Source: Eunapius fragilis (taxonomy: Eukaryota > Porifera > Demospongiae > Spongillida > Spongillidae). Taken from it: a stretch of DNA of 64,000 bases. Below are positions 1 to 12,000 of this stretch, in pieces (positions within the stretch are counted from its first letter, which is position 1; every line of letters begins with the position of its first letter). The notes under the pieces were generated by a model that saw only the letters and a program-made list of their open reading frames with translations, did not search any database and was not told the DNA's origin. The stretch lies in assembly GCA_963681505.1 (NCBI GenBank), contig OY811993.1, positions 3,675,779 to 3,739,778 of the forward strand, read 5' to 3'. The position numbers were made by a program, and so were the translations under genes.

Positions 1-1490
1 GCAAGGCCGGTACGGGGCTCCAATGCCAGTTAATTAAGAAAGAAAGCCATATAGTTACATCATAGATATTAAAGTATTATATATATACGGAGGCTGGGGA
101 ATTACTGCAAATGAAAAATTATCAAGAATTGCTAGCCGCTTGGCCATCCACTCCCACTCATCCAATTTTGAAACGCTAAATGCAATGTATATTGTAGCCT
201 CGGCACTGTTTTGATGCGGCAAAATGCCCGAGCCCTCCTGGCTCGATCAGCATCATTTTCGTGACTTTTTGTTGTTGTATATAATCTATTATAATACAAG
301 TAAATAATAAACCTTCTCTATGAGAAAGTTGGTGGGATATAGGATTTGAAGGCAATGGTGGTGTAAAAAGCAAGGAAACGAGGGTCTGTAATAGTAAGGG
401 AAAATGTCATAGTCCTATATTTAGCCGTTTGTAGCATATACTATGTTCGTGTGCTAAATATAGGACTATGACATTTTCCCTTACTATTACAGACCCTTGT
501 TTCCTTGCTTTTTACCCACCATTGCCTAATCCTATATCCCACCAACTTTCTCATAGAGAAGGTTTTTTATTTACTTGCTTCATTCATTTTTTCTTTATTC
601 GTGCACATTGATCCGTAATGTTCAGCCACCAGTGCATGTCATATTGTAAGCCAAGCTTAGTAAGAATAGGTAGCTACATTTACATACCTTTGAATAACTT
701 TATTGGTTACTCTTTCGATGGCCTCGTTTAGTTTTGCAGGGTACGCTTAGCCTTCCCGTACCGCATTCTCTTCGCCAAGCGAGCAGATTCAGGACTCTAC
801 CAATAACGTTGCGGACCGTTTCTCCTTGATGCTGCCATTTTTACTTTAATATCTAAAATGTTATCTAATTATGCGTCTCACATATACCGTATAGTCGATT
901 GTTTACCAAAATATAACATGGGCTATTTTATATGAAAGCGGCTCTTCCAGCCTATTGGTGAAATTTTCATTGTTTAAAAGTGTTCCTATCCCGAGTTATG
1001 CGTTGCCAAGAAGAAGTAGAAGAAGAAGAAAGAGACCATGTTCCGGGACTGGGTACGAGGGCGGGCAGCACCCTTTTGTTCTCTACAACCGCGCGGTTCT
1101 GTGATATAAAACAAAGACGAAACTGCTCTTTTTTGACTTCTAGTTCGATTGCTATACAAGATGATCCGATCGTCGGGAGTCTTTTAGAGACGGGTCGCGT
1201 ATTTTTAATGAGTTCATAAATCCTATATGGAACTTTCTAGCGAAACTTCCGATATCGTTATTATAAGTATTGAAATGTAAAAATTAAGCTTTACCTATGG
1301 TTGAAAAACCCGCATTTTGCATTTGGGAGGCGTATTCCCACAATTGAAAAGTGGGAGTGCCTGACAATTCATATTGCGGATAGGATTTTTCCTTACAAAT
1401 TCCGCTTTCTATGTTTGGTAAAAGGAATTTGCTATTTCTAGTATCTTATGTTCTACCCACAAACCCCTCCTTCAAACGGTATCTAAAGGT
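1..1490 (+). repeat. Dispersed repeat, copy 1, split by a 1.2 kb insert
   Basis: Bases 1-85 and about 1295-1490 match 18951-19228 in the same order and orientation; shared landmarks are the opening GCAAGGCCGGTACGG and the later CCCACAAACCCCTCCTTCAAAC. In the second copy these two blocks are contiguous, so about 1.2 kb (roughly 86-1294) was inserted or retained in this copy only. The insert holds the hairpin at 297-577. No convincing coding sequence is seen between 577 and 1290. The repeat type is unknown. Confidence 0.7.
297..577. repeat. Foldback (hairpin) element, copy 1
   Basis: A near-perfect inverted repeat: left arm 297-425, loop 426-452, right arm 453-577. The ends read CAAGTAAATAATAAACC and its complement, and the arm tips at the loop read CCTATATTTAGC. 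A second member lies at 28081-28360 with the same ends, the same block GTTGGTGGGATATAGGA and the same loop-proximal block, but a different middle of the arm. There is no coding potential; short open frames here are just the hairpin read through. The arms are long enough for a transcript to form long double-stranded RNA. Confidence 0.85.
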
Positions 1491-1682
1491 CAGGGTATTG
1501 ACTGTGTGAAAAGGGTAGTTATACGCTGTGTATAACATTAATTAGCAGCGTATATGTATGTATAACAGTCGTATGGAGACGTAAATGTCTCCATACGCAC
1601 TGTTATACAGTATCGTATAACAACCAGGTTTCAACAATTTATCATCGGGCGCCTAGCAACAGGGCGCGCGCGTAAATTACAA

Positions 1683-2569
1683 CAGGGGCGGCTCGGAACA
1701 AGTGGACTTTTACACCTCAGAACAGTGGACTTTTGACGTCATTCATTGAATTACAGTGGTTTAGGCGTTGCGGGATGGGAAAGTGTCTGCATTGCATAAC
1801 ATTGCGCAATTTGTCACATGCTATTTACGTTCTTAAATCATAACGCTACTCCAGTATCACGCTCTTAAAATCTACAAGCTTTACATCTACAAGCTTAAGC
1901 ACATGTTCCATCATATGCATGCATATCACGCGCCTACATCGATCAACATGCGCCGGTTGATCTTACCCATTACGGTGTGCGTGGCACAACAATCACGAGA
2001 GGCGTGTTTAGTTAAGGCCCATTTTGTCTATAGCCTACGCTGCATTCCGCGCAGCCTGGCTTTTTGGTCCTAATAAACTTTGTAGTTTTGGAACAAATGG
2101 CACGCGACATTGTGCTACGTACGTTATACAATGTAGACGCTTTTCCCATCCCGCAATGCCTAACCACGTTTACTTTTGCAATCATGTCTGGGAGCCTAAA
2201 ATAACAATGAATGATGTCAAAAGTCCAGAGGTGTGAAAGTTTTAAAATATAAACAATGCCATATATTCACATAAAAAAAAAAAAAACAAAAGGAAACAGA
2301 ATATGAAAATCTATTGTGCATGTAGAAGGGCTTCCCTTGACACCAGGTCAAGAGGAGGTTGTGTAGCAGAATATAATGGCCAAGGTGAGAGCGTGCCCCT
2401 CGAATGCACATAACTGAACTTCGCAGTAACGAGTAGGCAAGGCGGCATCTCAACCACATGATGGTTAAGCTATAGGCCTGGTTCCATTTAGCAGAGAGTT
2501 GTTGGGGCTTGAGGCCCAAGGCCACCAGTGCAAGAGAGAATAAGTGTCCACTGTTCCGAGCCGCCCCTG
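1683..2569. mobile_element. 887 bp non-autonomous TIR element, hAT-like ends
   Basis: Both ends carry the inverted 18-mer CAGGGGCGGCTCGGAACA, followed by a GTGGAC block, so the TIR is about 25-30 bp. A second, inner inverted repeat pairs about 1702-1800 with 2130-2235. The CAGGGGCGG end is typical of hAT MITEs, but no clean 8 bp target duplication is visible. On the minus strand at about 2380-2545 it carries a piece of retroelement-type coding sequence (see separate entry). No transposase is seen. Confidence 0.65.
2380..2545 (-). mobile_element. Old retroelement 3'-coding fragment
   Basis: The minus-strand reading contains WLRCRLAYSLLRSSVMCIRG, which I recognise as the conserved tail of a reverse-transcriptase element family common in sponges and cnidarians; other pieces of the same family appear near 15-16 kb and 41 kb. 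It is a short fossil fragment lying inside the 1683-2569 TIR element. The class (non-LTR versus other) cannot be settled from this piece. Confidence 0.45.
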
Positions 2570-2722
2570 TACGTACATCAGTGTATTGCAAAATTACTTG
2601 ACATTTATATGATTTGAAAATTCGTTGCGCGTTTTTGACTGCCCGCGCGTGCTTTTTTGTGCCTGTACAGGTAGGCCTACGCATGTGTTCGTATACACAC
2701 ACACACACATATGCACACACAC

Positions 2723-2924
2723 AATGGCACAACACGTACACATGTATACACACAACTCACATATGAGTTTAACATACACAAAAACAACACGAGGAAACAG
2801 GCACAGTCCTGCACAAAAAACAGATACCGTTTTGTGCCTGTTTCCTCATGTTGTTTTTGTGTGTGTTGAACTCACATGTGAGTTGTGCGTGTACATGTGT
2901 ACGTGTGTACGTGTTGTGCCATTG
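2723..2924. repeat. Inverted-repeat foldback with CA/TG arms
   Basis: The left arm is about 2723-2806 and the right arm about 2835-2924. AATGGCACAACACGTACACA on the left answers the GTGTTGTGCCATT end on the right, and AACAACACGAGGAAACAGGC near the loop is answered by GCCTGTTTCCTCATGTTG. The loop is about 28 bp. The arms carry about 10% mismatch, so this foldback is older than the ones at 297 and 25888. Apparent reading frames here are repeat shadows. Confidence 0.7.
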
Positions 2925-3409
2925 TATTTGAATTTTCACACACATATAGAGTTTGGGCAATGGCTAGAATCCCACAGCTGCAGTTGGTTGCTTCTGACAT
3001 CTGTTTAATAGTAAACGTTTATTTCACTAAGCAGTATATATAGACGGCATAGCTCGTGTAGTATAAATGCATGGATATCTAAATGGCTGAGAAGCAGCAC
3101 GTACATGTATATGATGCAACAATTACATTTATAGAAGTAAGCGAAGGTTCTTATTTGTTGGATCGATAGGGTTGGCTAAGAAACCACCTGTTATAGTCAG
3201 ACGCTACCACCGCGTAGATATTAGACATTCCTCAGCCTCATATTTTGATAATTCGTAAGTGAAAAAAAAAAAACTTATAACTTAATGTTTTAGTTTGGGG
3301 AAAGGAAACAGATCAGTTGAGGAAGAGACAGCGTTTATGCGGGTGTATACCCTACTAGTATATCGGTCACTTGTATGCTTTTATCTGCCCCGGCAATGCA
3401 GCTACGTAC

Positions 3410-4045
3410 ATGGACCAGAAGAAGCCACAAGATTCTGACCATCTTTATCCAAGAAGGGGTTTGACCTAAACCATTAAGCATTCCAGAGTACTGCTGGTGT
3501 ATAGCCTCACATCTGTATGCACGTTTTGTCTGCCAATACAGGCATGCATGTCTTCTCCATGCATGGATGCATGCCTACATCCAATGGAGCCAAGACGGTC
3601 ATCCAGGAAGGGGTGTGGTCACAATGATAGTGTGAGCACTCCAGAGTACTGCTGGTATATAGCCTCACATTTGTATGCACATTGCCTGCCAATACTGGCA
3701 TGCCTTCTCCATACACGTGAGCCTACATTCAATGGAGCCAAGATGGTTGAATATCTTCATCCAGAAGAGGTGTGGTCAAACCTAGTGATCCACAGAGACT
3801 CTAGAGTACTGCTGGTGTATATTCACACATTTGTATACACGTTGCCTGTCAATAAAGGCATGCCTTCTCCATACATGTGAGCCTAACCAGGATGGCCGAA
3901 TTTCTTCGTCCAGGAAGGGGTGTGATCAAAACCATTGATCTACAGAGATAGTTGAGCACTCCAGAGTACCGCTGGTGTATAGCCTTACATTTGTATACAT
4001 GTTGTCTACCAAAACAGCCATGCCTTCATCTTATCTACCACATGA
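3410..4045 (+). repeat. Tandem repeat, about 153-169 bp unit, four units
   Basis: The block around AGAGTACTGCTGGTGTATAG starts near 3487, 3643, 3812 and 3964, giving a period of about 153-169 bp. Each unit carries a GGCATGCCTTCTCCATAC block, a CCAATGGAGCCAAGATGG block and a CATCCAGGAAGGGGTGTGGT block. The same unit appears at 12717-12960, reversed at 13226-13510, and as a partial reversed copy at 18235-18350. It is non-coding and is a dispersed minisatellite family. Confidence 0.8.
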
Positions 4046-4599
4046 CTGGTAAATTAACGCCTGCCTCAAATTCACATATTTCATAATTTTGCCTGGACTG
4101 CAAGATGTCAGTCGGACTTAGCTGTTGAGATGAGCTCAGTGAATAGTTTCTTGTGGCATTCTTTTTAAAATGAGTACATGTATGCTTCAAGCTTATGGAT
4201 TGTGGGTGATGGTTGTTGTAATCACTAACATAGATGTATTGATTTGTTTTGTCAGTAGCTCAGTGGTGGGAGTGATTAGCTCTCCTGTGGTGTTTCCCGC
4301 AACCTGTTGTGCTACCGATCCGTGCAGCACGCCTTCCTCTATTGCAATTGGTTACCTTATTGTAATTACGCATAGGCCACATACACCACTACTGAAATGG
4401 TGAAAATGACAACTCAGAGTGCGATGATGAGGTATATGTAGTAAGGCTTTGCGCCCACTTTTTTTAAAAATTATGCCATTTTTTGAAGCCACTATATTGT
4501 CTATGCCATCAACCATATGATTCAGAAAGGTAGGGCTGTCGTATTTTTTTGGTTCATTATAGTATAGATTATTGTCATTAGGGGGTTATGATAATAGTA

Positions 4600-7000
4600 C
4601 CATGGCAGTTGTGTGGGTGTTACATCTGAAGAGGCGAAGAAGATTGACGCTTACAGATGCTCAAAATATGTATCACACACAGTCCATAGATTCACCATTG
4701 TATACAGATGGTTAGTGAAAAGCATACTTGCCCATGAAATGTGTTTTGTGAACCTAATATATGTAAATAAAGGAATAATTGAATTCCATTCTGTAAAAGA
4801 TGGAAGCATGCACAATCGAGAGGTAGATTTTGTGCATTTTGTTCCCTAGCTGGTATTGTTTTTATTTATAGCTACCGGCATTGATAGAGGAGAGTGCAAT
4901 GTCAATTTTGCAATTACAGCCTACAATCACAGATCTGGAGTTGCAGCCATATGCACAGTCAGGAGATTTTTCATTGAACAGAGCTGTATGGGATGCCGAC
5001 AAACTTTGCAGGAGAAAAAAGTGTCCCCATCATGGGTACATCTTTGTGCTGCTGGGCTGTCAAAGCTCAATCAGTTCTGTTCCTTTGCCTTCGAAGAAAA
5101 AAACCATTTCTCGTAAATCTTCAACATTTATTTTCAAGGCTAGAGCCTACTGTACATTTTCAGGCTGCAATGTATCCGCAATGCTTTTAGTAAAATCCTG
5201 TGATGTTGCTAGTGATGGAGTGACCATACATGTTGAATGTTCAGGACATATATACCACACAATTGGTAAAAAAACATGCCTGTTGTTTTAGTCATTGCAT
5301 TAGAAAAGACCTGTCCAAACATTTCCAAGATGCTCATGTTACTCCATCAAAAGAAAATCTCAATAGATTACTTAAAGTGACTGATGAACAGTTTGCTGCT
5401 GGAAATAGAGATGGTGTAGGTGCTACAACTTCAGTTTTGAAGAAGATATCTTCAGAAGCAAGATTGGTGCAACAAGAGCATACAGACCTAGTTACATCTC
5501 TCACTATCCTTAGGAAGAAAACTAATAGACCATCAAGACAAGGCACCAGCCTTAAACAAAAAGAATAGTGCATCCAAGTTCACCCATTTTCTGTTATATG
5601 CTTTAATGACACTAGTGTTCGACTGGATCATGATATGGCTAAAGTATAGCCCGCTGTTTTGTCAGTGATGCAACTGGCACCTTTGTATCAAGTACCAAAC
5701 ATAGACGGTGTTAAAAAAAACAGATTAGTATTGTGATAAAACATCCTATAGATGGAAAAGCTCCTATCGCAGTTGCAGAACTAATCGCAAACAGTTCTTT
5801 CATTGTGCTACTTCATGGAGACCTTTAGTCCTGCAGAATGGCTGGTATTCGGATTTAGTGCAATAACTGATCCATTGCAGTTCATAATAGACTGCAGCAT
5901 GGTGTTGCTGCGTAACATACTCTTGTATACAATTCAGAATCCTTACAAGATTACCTTGAACGCACATTCAGAATCGTAAAACAGGATCTGGCACTGTTAA
6001 TGATTTCAGAAAGGTGTCACTACACACATGTACCAGTCATTTAATGCACTCAACTAGCAAGAACTGCAAAAAGTGGTAAGCAAAGGTTACTTTCTAAATG
6101 GAATGACAGTATATCCTACTGAAAGCTGACTTTATTAGTACAAAAACTCCAAATATTTCACCATAATGATATGCTTTTATTAGAGTGCACAGCACATCTA
6201 CAAGTTTCTAATTAGTGGAGCTATATGCATAGCATCAACAAAATGTACAGTTGCTCATTAGTATATTTTCGTATGATGTTTATTTGCTCATGACCATGAG
6301 AAGGAGGTTTCCCCTTTATACATAGATAAGAGCATATAACTTGTTCAATTGTCTCAATCCTCCACACAGGTTTGGAAATGAACAATGCAAGTTTTTGATG
6401 TTTTGTTTTTCTACCCTCGTAAATTGTTCAACACTGAGAGAGCAAGTTAGAAGGGCTGGACTACTGAATGTACTATATTGCTCAGAAATGGAATCTCCTA
6501 CATTGAAAGGGGCATACAACTCAATTGTTGATAATATAAACTCATCCAAGTTGATCCCTCAGAAGACACTGCCTGCTGCTGGATGACCTTGATTTGGAAA
6601 GGGCTACCCTTGATGGGCTTGTCACCCACTGATATATGGGCTTGGTGGCGTCCAACCACGAATGGCAAAAACGACAGTTTGTACTTGTCGCCCTGCTTGT
6701 CCATGTTGCTTGGCAAAATCTTTCCATTTGGTTCTACCAGAGACTGGACTAATTCAAGTGATCATGACAGCATAAATGAAGAAAGTAGCTCTTCAGAAGA
6801 CAATAGTGTTCCAGTCAATCTTTTACAGAATACTTCAAGAGCAAAATATTGCCCCTGTTTATGTTCCCTCTGACAGAGAGATGAAGAATAACTATTATCA
6901 GCCTCAGTATTTTGAAGAGATTTTAAACAAATGGTTGCCCATGAAATCATTTTGGTCTTGTTTATTACTGGGTAGGTATTATCCGTAATAACTGGTTTGC
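4600..7000 (+). pseudogene. Decayed multi-exon DNA-transposase-like gene
   Basis: Plus-strand pieces read in order like one transposon protein family that I remember from sponge and cnidarian genomes. About 5100-5565 is a zinc-finger-like AYCTFSGCNV and a helical GNRDGVGATTSVLKKISSEA segment; 5640-5820 contains DATGTF and then PIAVAELIANSSF; 5830-5960 contains TDPLQFIIDCSM; 6890-6975 contains MKNNYYQPQYFEEILNKWLP followed by SFWSCLLLG. In related proteins the DATG and TDxS blocks belong to a MULE-like RNase-H transposase fold, but the superfamily is not certain. Several frame changes and stops separate the pieces, so it is not functional. An antisense filamin fragment interrupts it at 6551-6749. 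Possible small trailing exons at 7385-7425 and 7559-7595 were not assigned. Confidence 0.5.
6551..6749 (-). pseudogene. Filamin-type Ig repeat fragment, antisense in a transposase
   Basis: On the minus strand 66 codons stay open and read as the second half of a filamin (ABP280) repeat: GDKYKLSFLPFVVGRHQAHI followed by SVGDKPIKGSPFQIKV. The GxHxxxI and GSPFxxxV signatures are diagnostic of this fold, which metazoan TRIM proteins place between the coiled coil and the NHL propeller. The piece is richer in G and C than its surroundings and ends abruptly on both sides, with plus-strand transposase-like coding resuming at 6750. It lacks a start, a stop and the first half of the domain. It looks like a captured or inserted piece of a host gene; alternatively it is an isolated exon of an unplaced gene. 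Confidence 0.75.
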
Positions 7001-8387
7001 ATTCTGCAATAGTTTGTCTCCGAGGCTCCTGGTCCTCATACCATCGACCGAGTCTTCTTGAGAGTCCAATTGACCTCATGTGTTCATCCTAAGTTTTCTG
7101 CATTGTCACTATATGTATATTCTGTAGTTGTGTGCAGGATTGTTGAGTATAAATATATATATATAAATAATAATAAAATACTAACTGAATGTATGTTCAT
7201 CACTTTAATGAATTGTACAGGTGATCTTTCTCAACACAAGGTGGAAAAACCTTTGAATCTCTTCACCCCGATAAAGGAATATTGTACATTAACACATGTA
7301 AAATGTATAGATTAAACCATTTTAATGATCCATATAAATCTAGTAATACTGAATTACTGATGTCTATTATTATTTCTTTTTAAGCACCACCTGACAAAGA
7401 CACTTGTGCCCAAAAGACTGATAAAGGTATAAAGGTCATGCCTGAACTCGGTTTTGCAGGCCACTTTGAGTACTCCACTACTACCTCTGTTAAAAGGTGC
7501 AGTGCTGTAGAGTTTTAATATGAATACATTTACTTTTGTTTTTTCTTACAGCTGTCACCTGTGATAAGCGGCATACAACCATTCAGAAGTGTTTTATTGA
7601 TATTATAGCATCAGGATTCTACATTTGACCCTTGTGACTCCTCACCACTTGCTGTAAGACTTAGAATGAATAAATAATACATTTACAAAATGTAAACCAT
7701 AAATGACAGAAGTTGCTCTGTAAAGAAGAAAAATCACTGCCAGTTGGATTTTAAAATGATTGTATAGAGGGCATATCGGTTTTGATAATCAAACTGTTTC
7801 CTAAGACAAATGTAAGTCTTTTGCTGTACATGGTGTCATTATGAAGCATTTTTGTTTAGGAAATAGAGAAAATGTTTGTACACAGAACAGCTGGATGCTG
7901 CTTAAAGGTGCGGATCAGTTATAGTTTGTGGTAGTAACCATCATGCTATCATACTTATTGTAAATGAATGTCAATGAAACAGAATCATGTACATTACTTT
8001 CATGTGGAGTGGGGGGAAAAGAGCAAATATAATCTAAGGATGAGTATACTTGATGCAAAAACAACACTGGATCACACTGAAGTGTAAGCAGTGTTCTAAA
8101 CTCACTACAAAGACAATACAGTATCATTTACAGGTCCTGTAGCATGTGTGAAAATTGACTGATTGTGCAACAGGCTGAAGTTCAGACACCCTCAATTCTG
8201 ATTATTCACTGTGACAGGGTATCTGATGATGGCCATTAAGAACAGAACTACAATTCCAAGGTTTGTTTTATTTTTTGTCCTTAGATGCCATCGAAATTAG
8301 ATACTGAGTGCATCATTACAGTTCTTTCACACTGTCACATAAGAGCCTTGAAGAAAACACTGAATACCAACTTAGCTTAGTTGTGGT

Positions 8388-9085
8388 TAGCCTCGTCCCC
8401 AGGCCGTCAATTAAAGTTTAGGAAAAAAGACGGCCTGGTACCTATTGCCACTATGTTAGTGCGCATGCGCTGGCCAATACCTGGTATTCGTATACTTAGT
8501 TCGTAACCCGTTCCGTAAATTAACTCATATCCGGTCTGCGTCGTTAAAGGTTTTTATTTATTAATAAAATGAAAAACATCGCACACGTGCCAAAAATTCA
8601 TAATTTCATACACGGCTACGCGTATGTGTGCGTAAAGGGATGCACACATATCCAATAGACCACAACCCTCCGAGCCTTGATGTTGCGTTCAACCAGATCC
8701 CTGACGACAGAGCTGAAGTCCTCCTCGATGGTATTCTTCCAAACCGCCTCATATGTGATGTTCGGTTTGTCAGGAGACTCGGAAACCAAACAAACTTTGG
8801 AAACAAATCGACTTCCCGTAACCTGTAGGAAACCAAGCGAACACATCTCGACCGTTGTACAAATGAAAAAGTGCTTCCTCCTGCTTTGCTTTCAGTACAA
8901 GGTTCTGTTGGTTCACACACAAAAGAGAATAGGCCAACGCTTCATGAAATTCTGCCGTTGCTTCCACGCAGACCGGATATGAGTTAATTTACGGAACGGG
9001 TTACGAACGCGCACTAACATAGTGGCAATAGGTACCAGGCCGTCTTTTTTCCTAAACTTTAATTGACGGCCTGGGGACGAGGCTA
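8388..9085. mobile_element. 698 bp TIR element with perfect 9 bp target duplication
   Basis: Inverted ends begin TAGCCTCGTCCCCAGGCCGT and pair for about 115 bp on each side (8388-8545 with 8970-9085; the left arm has about 34 extra bases). The 9-mer AGTTGTGGT lies directly outside both ends, at 8379-8387 and 9086-9094. Long TIRs with a 9 bp duplication fit the Mutator/MULE superfamily (known for the family); no transposase is present. The core carries RecQ-like helicase pieces on the minus strand, which is unusual cargo. The perfect duplication means the insertion is fairly young. Confidence 0.85.
8610..8967 (-). pseudogene. RecQ-like helicase fragments carried by a TIR element
   Basis: The minus strand first reads NLVLKAKQEEALFHLYNGRD then VFAWFPTGYGKSICFQS, a RecQ-family motif 0 plus Walker A (PTGYGKS). 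A second frame then reads KVCLVSESPDKPNITYEAVW, the strand region found between helicase motifs III and IV, continuing to RRVVVYWI. The 150 or so residues normally between them, including the DExH box, are missing, and the two parts overlap in different frames around 8790. It is therefore a deletion-joined, non-functional helicase remnant inside the 8388-9085 element. In intact relatives the helicase would be ATP-dependent; whether it was element cargo or a captured host gene is unknown. Confidence 0.65.
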
Positions 9086-9099
9086 AGTTGTGGTATGCA

Positions 9100-12000
9100 A
9101 ACATGTGTACACATGTAAGCTCATCACCCATGTCATGGCCACTGTAACATACGTTTTGTACTTGTTCTATCTGATGTTGTTATAATAATCATGTTTCAGA
9201 TACCTGTTATGTACGGAGCAATTACAAGTGGATTCGATGCAAACGTTATTCATTTCATCCAATGAAATTAAGGTAAAGAATGTTTTTAATTTTATGAACC
9301 GTAATACATCATCCGAAAATGTTTGTCTTGCTGTGTATGCATCACCAATGAAGATTGTAAGTAAAACTTATTGATGCATTATGCTGTGTGATGTCTATAG
9401 CCACTTGTGAATAATGCCACATTAATTGAAGAATTCATGTCTTGCTGTCACAATTTTGTAAATGTAATATGTTTATAGTCATTCATATTAAAAATTATAT
9501 TTTATGCAGAATTACAAAGGTTTGCAATTGAATAAAGAAGAATTAAGCGCTTACTGCTAGTTTCACATTTGTTTTGTAGCTCAGCCAGCCAGTGTATTCC
9601 TGAGCCACACTCAAAGTTTCAGTTGAACAGAAGTGACTTAAGTCTTCTAGCTTCTGAATCACTAATTTAAGAGTAGGAAATTAATACAAAATATATTGTT
9701 GTACTAGCCCTTCAAACCTTGAACGTTTTACAGATCCATTGCAGCATATTTGGAGCTATTGAAAACTTCAGCAGTTACAGTAATTTCACCATTACTTGTC
9801 TTATTTTTGTAACCTGTTTGGGATTATATTCAGGAACAACAGAAGGTGATCTCTTTTGATCCTACATTTCTGCCAACCTTTACCAGTAGGGGATACCAGA
9901 GCATCAAACACTACACCAATGTATAATTTTAACGGGCTGAATGAGTGGTCCATAAATGATGCAATTTTAAAATAAGGATGCAATATTTTTGAGCATGATC
10001 GCATGCTTTTCCCAGTACACAAGCCACAACATTGGAGTTTAGTGGTTAGTTGTTGCACAATAAATGATTCATAATGTGTACATATCTGTATGCAGGTTGT
10101 TTACCCGAAATTAAAATTCATACTCTGCATTGACTCTTCGCACTTCTCCAATGTAGATGGGTGTGTGGTCCACAAGCATCCAACTCAATTTATTCATATC
10201 TTCTAGGATGAATCTGTGTAGCGAAAGCTACAACCAATCAAGTGTACAAATATCACCTTGTGAATGGAAGTATTATGATTCAGTAAATATGTATAAATAC
10301 AGTTTAACACTTCATCTAAAATTTATTACTGCCATTGCTACGATGCTCCAATTCAGAAGAATAGAAATGACTGTTGGGCATTTGTGTGTTTTGTAAGTGC
10401 ATATAGATACCCTTCTAGAACATAGATATTATGCCTACCTGTAGGCAGCATGGCTGCTTGTGGAGGGACATGCCTGCATACACAGGTAAAGTTAGATAGT
10501 TCAGTAGCAGTATGAGGTATGTAATTCTGTGTCAAAGGAATCAGTAACAAGATTTAGGTTAACAAATGGTGCATGAACTATCTAATGGCAGCCGATACCC
10601 TTTGCAAGGAGATGAGGTATGTGCTGTAATGATTTACTATATTGATCAGTGACGGTCTTTAATAATATCTCAGCCAAGCAACAGTTCAGACAGCTGCCCA
10701 TAAGTAGAAGGTGGCACATATGACACAAAAGAAGACCAAACTTCTACATGTAGTGATGAGGACATTGATCACAGTGATAGAGAAAACATTGATCTGAGTG
10801 GCAGTAACTCAGAATCCAGTTGTACAAATAATGATGTACATGAATTCCTATAATTCCAGAATATGAAAATCCGAATGACACAAGTGGTCTTAAATGGGGC
10901 AGAGACCATTACACTCGATTCCTTCCATCTCTTAAATGACGGTTGTACACGTGAGTTAGGGTTTGATCAGGTTTCTGTGAAGGTTTACTATTTTTATGGC
11001 TATTGATTTCAGAGATACTCAGTGTCCTTTTTCAAGAACATTCATAAGAAGTGCAGTGAAAGAGATGGAAGTAAGCATTAACTGATAGCTACTTTCTAGT
11101 CAGTGAATGGCATTTCAGCCCACAATAAGGATTATTCTAAAAGGGAAGGTATGCACTGATTATCATAAACACATACAACATATCGAGAAACTGACCAAGT
11201 AGGATTGTGGCTGGCCTTTACAGCACTGCTACGATATGGTAACTAAGTTGGGCACATAACGCTTTATCTAAGCTGTAAGGCAAGCTGCCATATTAAAACC
11301 GGTTTTTAAACGGACTGTACAAGTCAAACGCATCGTCTGGAGGACGTTTTAACACCACCAAGTGTCACTACTGATGGATGCGCACCATACCATCGTTTTA
11401 AAAGTTTTCCAGCACCTTTTGTTTTGTATATCCACTCGCACCTCTGAGGGGGAGGGGGGGGGGGGGGGGGGTTCGCGATGAGTGCCAAATTAGAACAGGG
11501 GGTGTGTCGTAGCTTTTTTAATAGTTTCAATCGTACAGACAACCAGCAACGCCGCCAACATATCTAGAAGTATCCGAAGTGAAGTCCTAAACACACAAAA
11601 AAAATACATTTGCGTTCTCTGTCTGCAACTATGTCACTTTCTGTTAGTTCGAGGGGTAGTGATTTAAAAAACGCCATGCATTGCAAGAGCTAGCAAAAAC
11701 CCTCCTTTTCCCCATCTTTCTATTCATAAGTCATGAGACATCGATTTTAAGCTTAAAACTTTGTTATAAGTGGTTACGCGGAAGAGCTACTTCATGTCAA
11801 AGAGAGGCTTCGTGACCTCCATTGAAAATTACCGGAAGTGAGTACTAAATGAGCCATAGCTTGCATGGTGGAAATTGGCATCACTACGTTACGGTTATAA
11901 CACAAATCTACGCAAGAAAGAATGAGTTTCAAATCCCTACCTCTTCTACAGCCCCCTGAGAATTGCTAGAATTCTGCAAAACAAAACTTGTTTACCTATA

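Noticed and set aside
2217-2753. 178-codon minus-strand frame
   Set aside because: It runs through a CA repeat, a foldback arm and a retroelement fragment; it is a chance fusion of repeats, not a gene.
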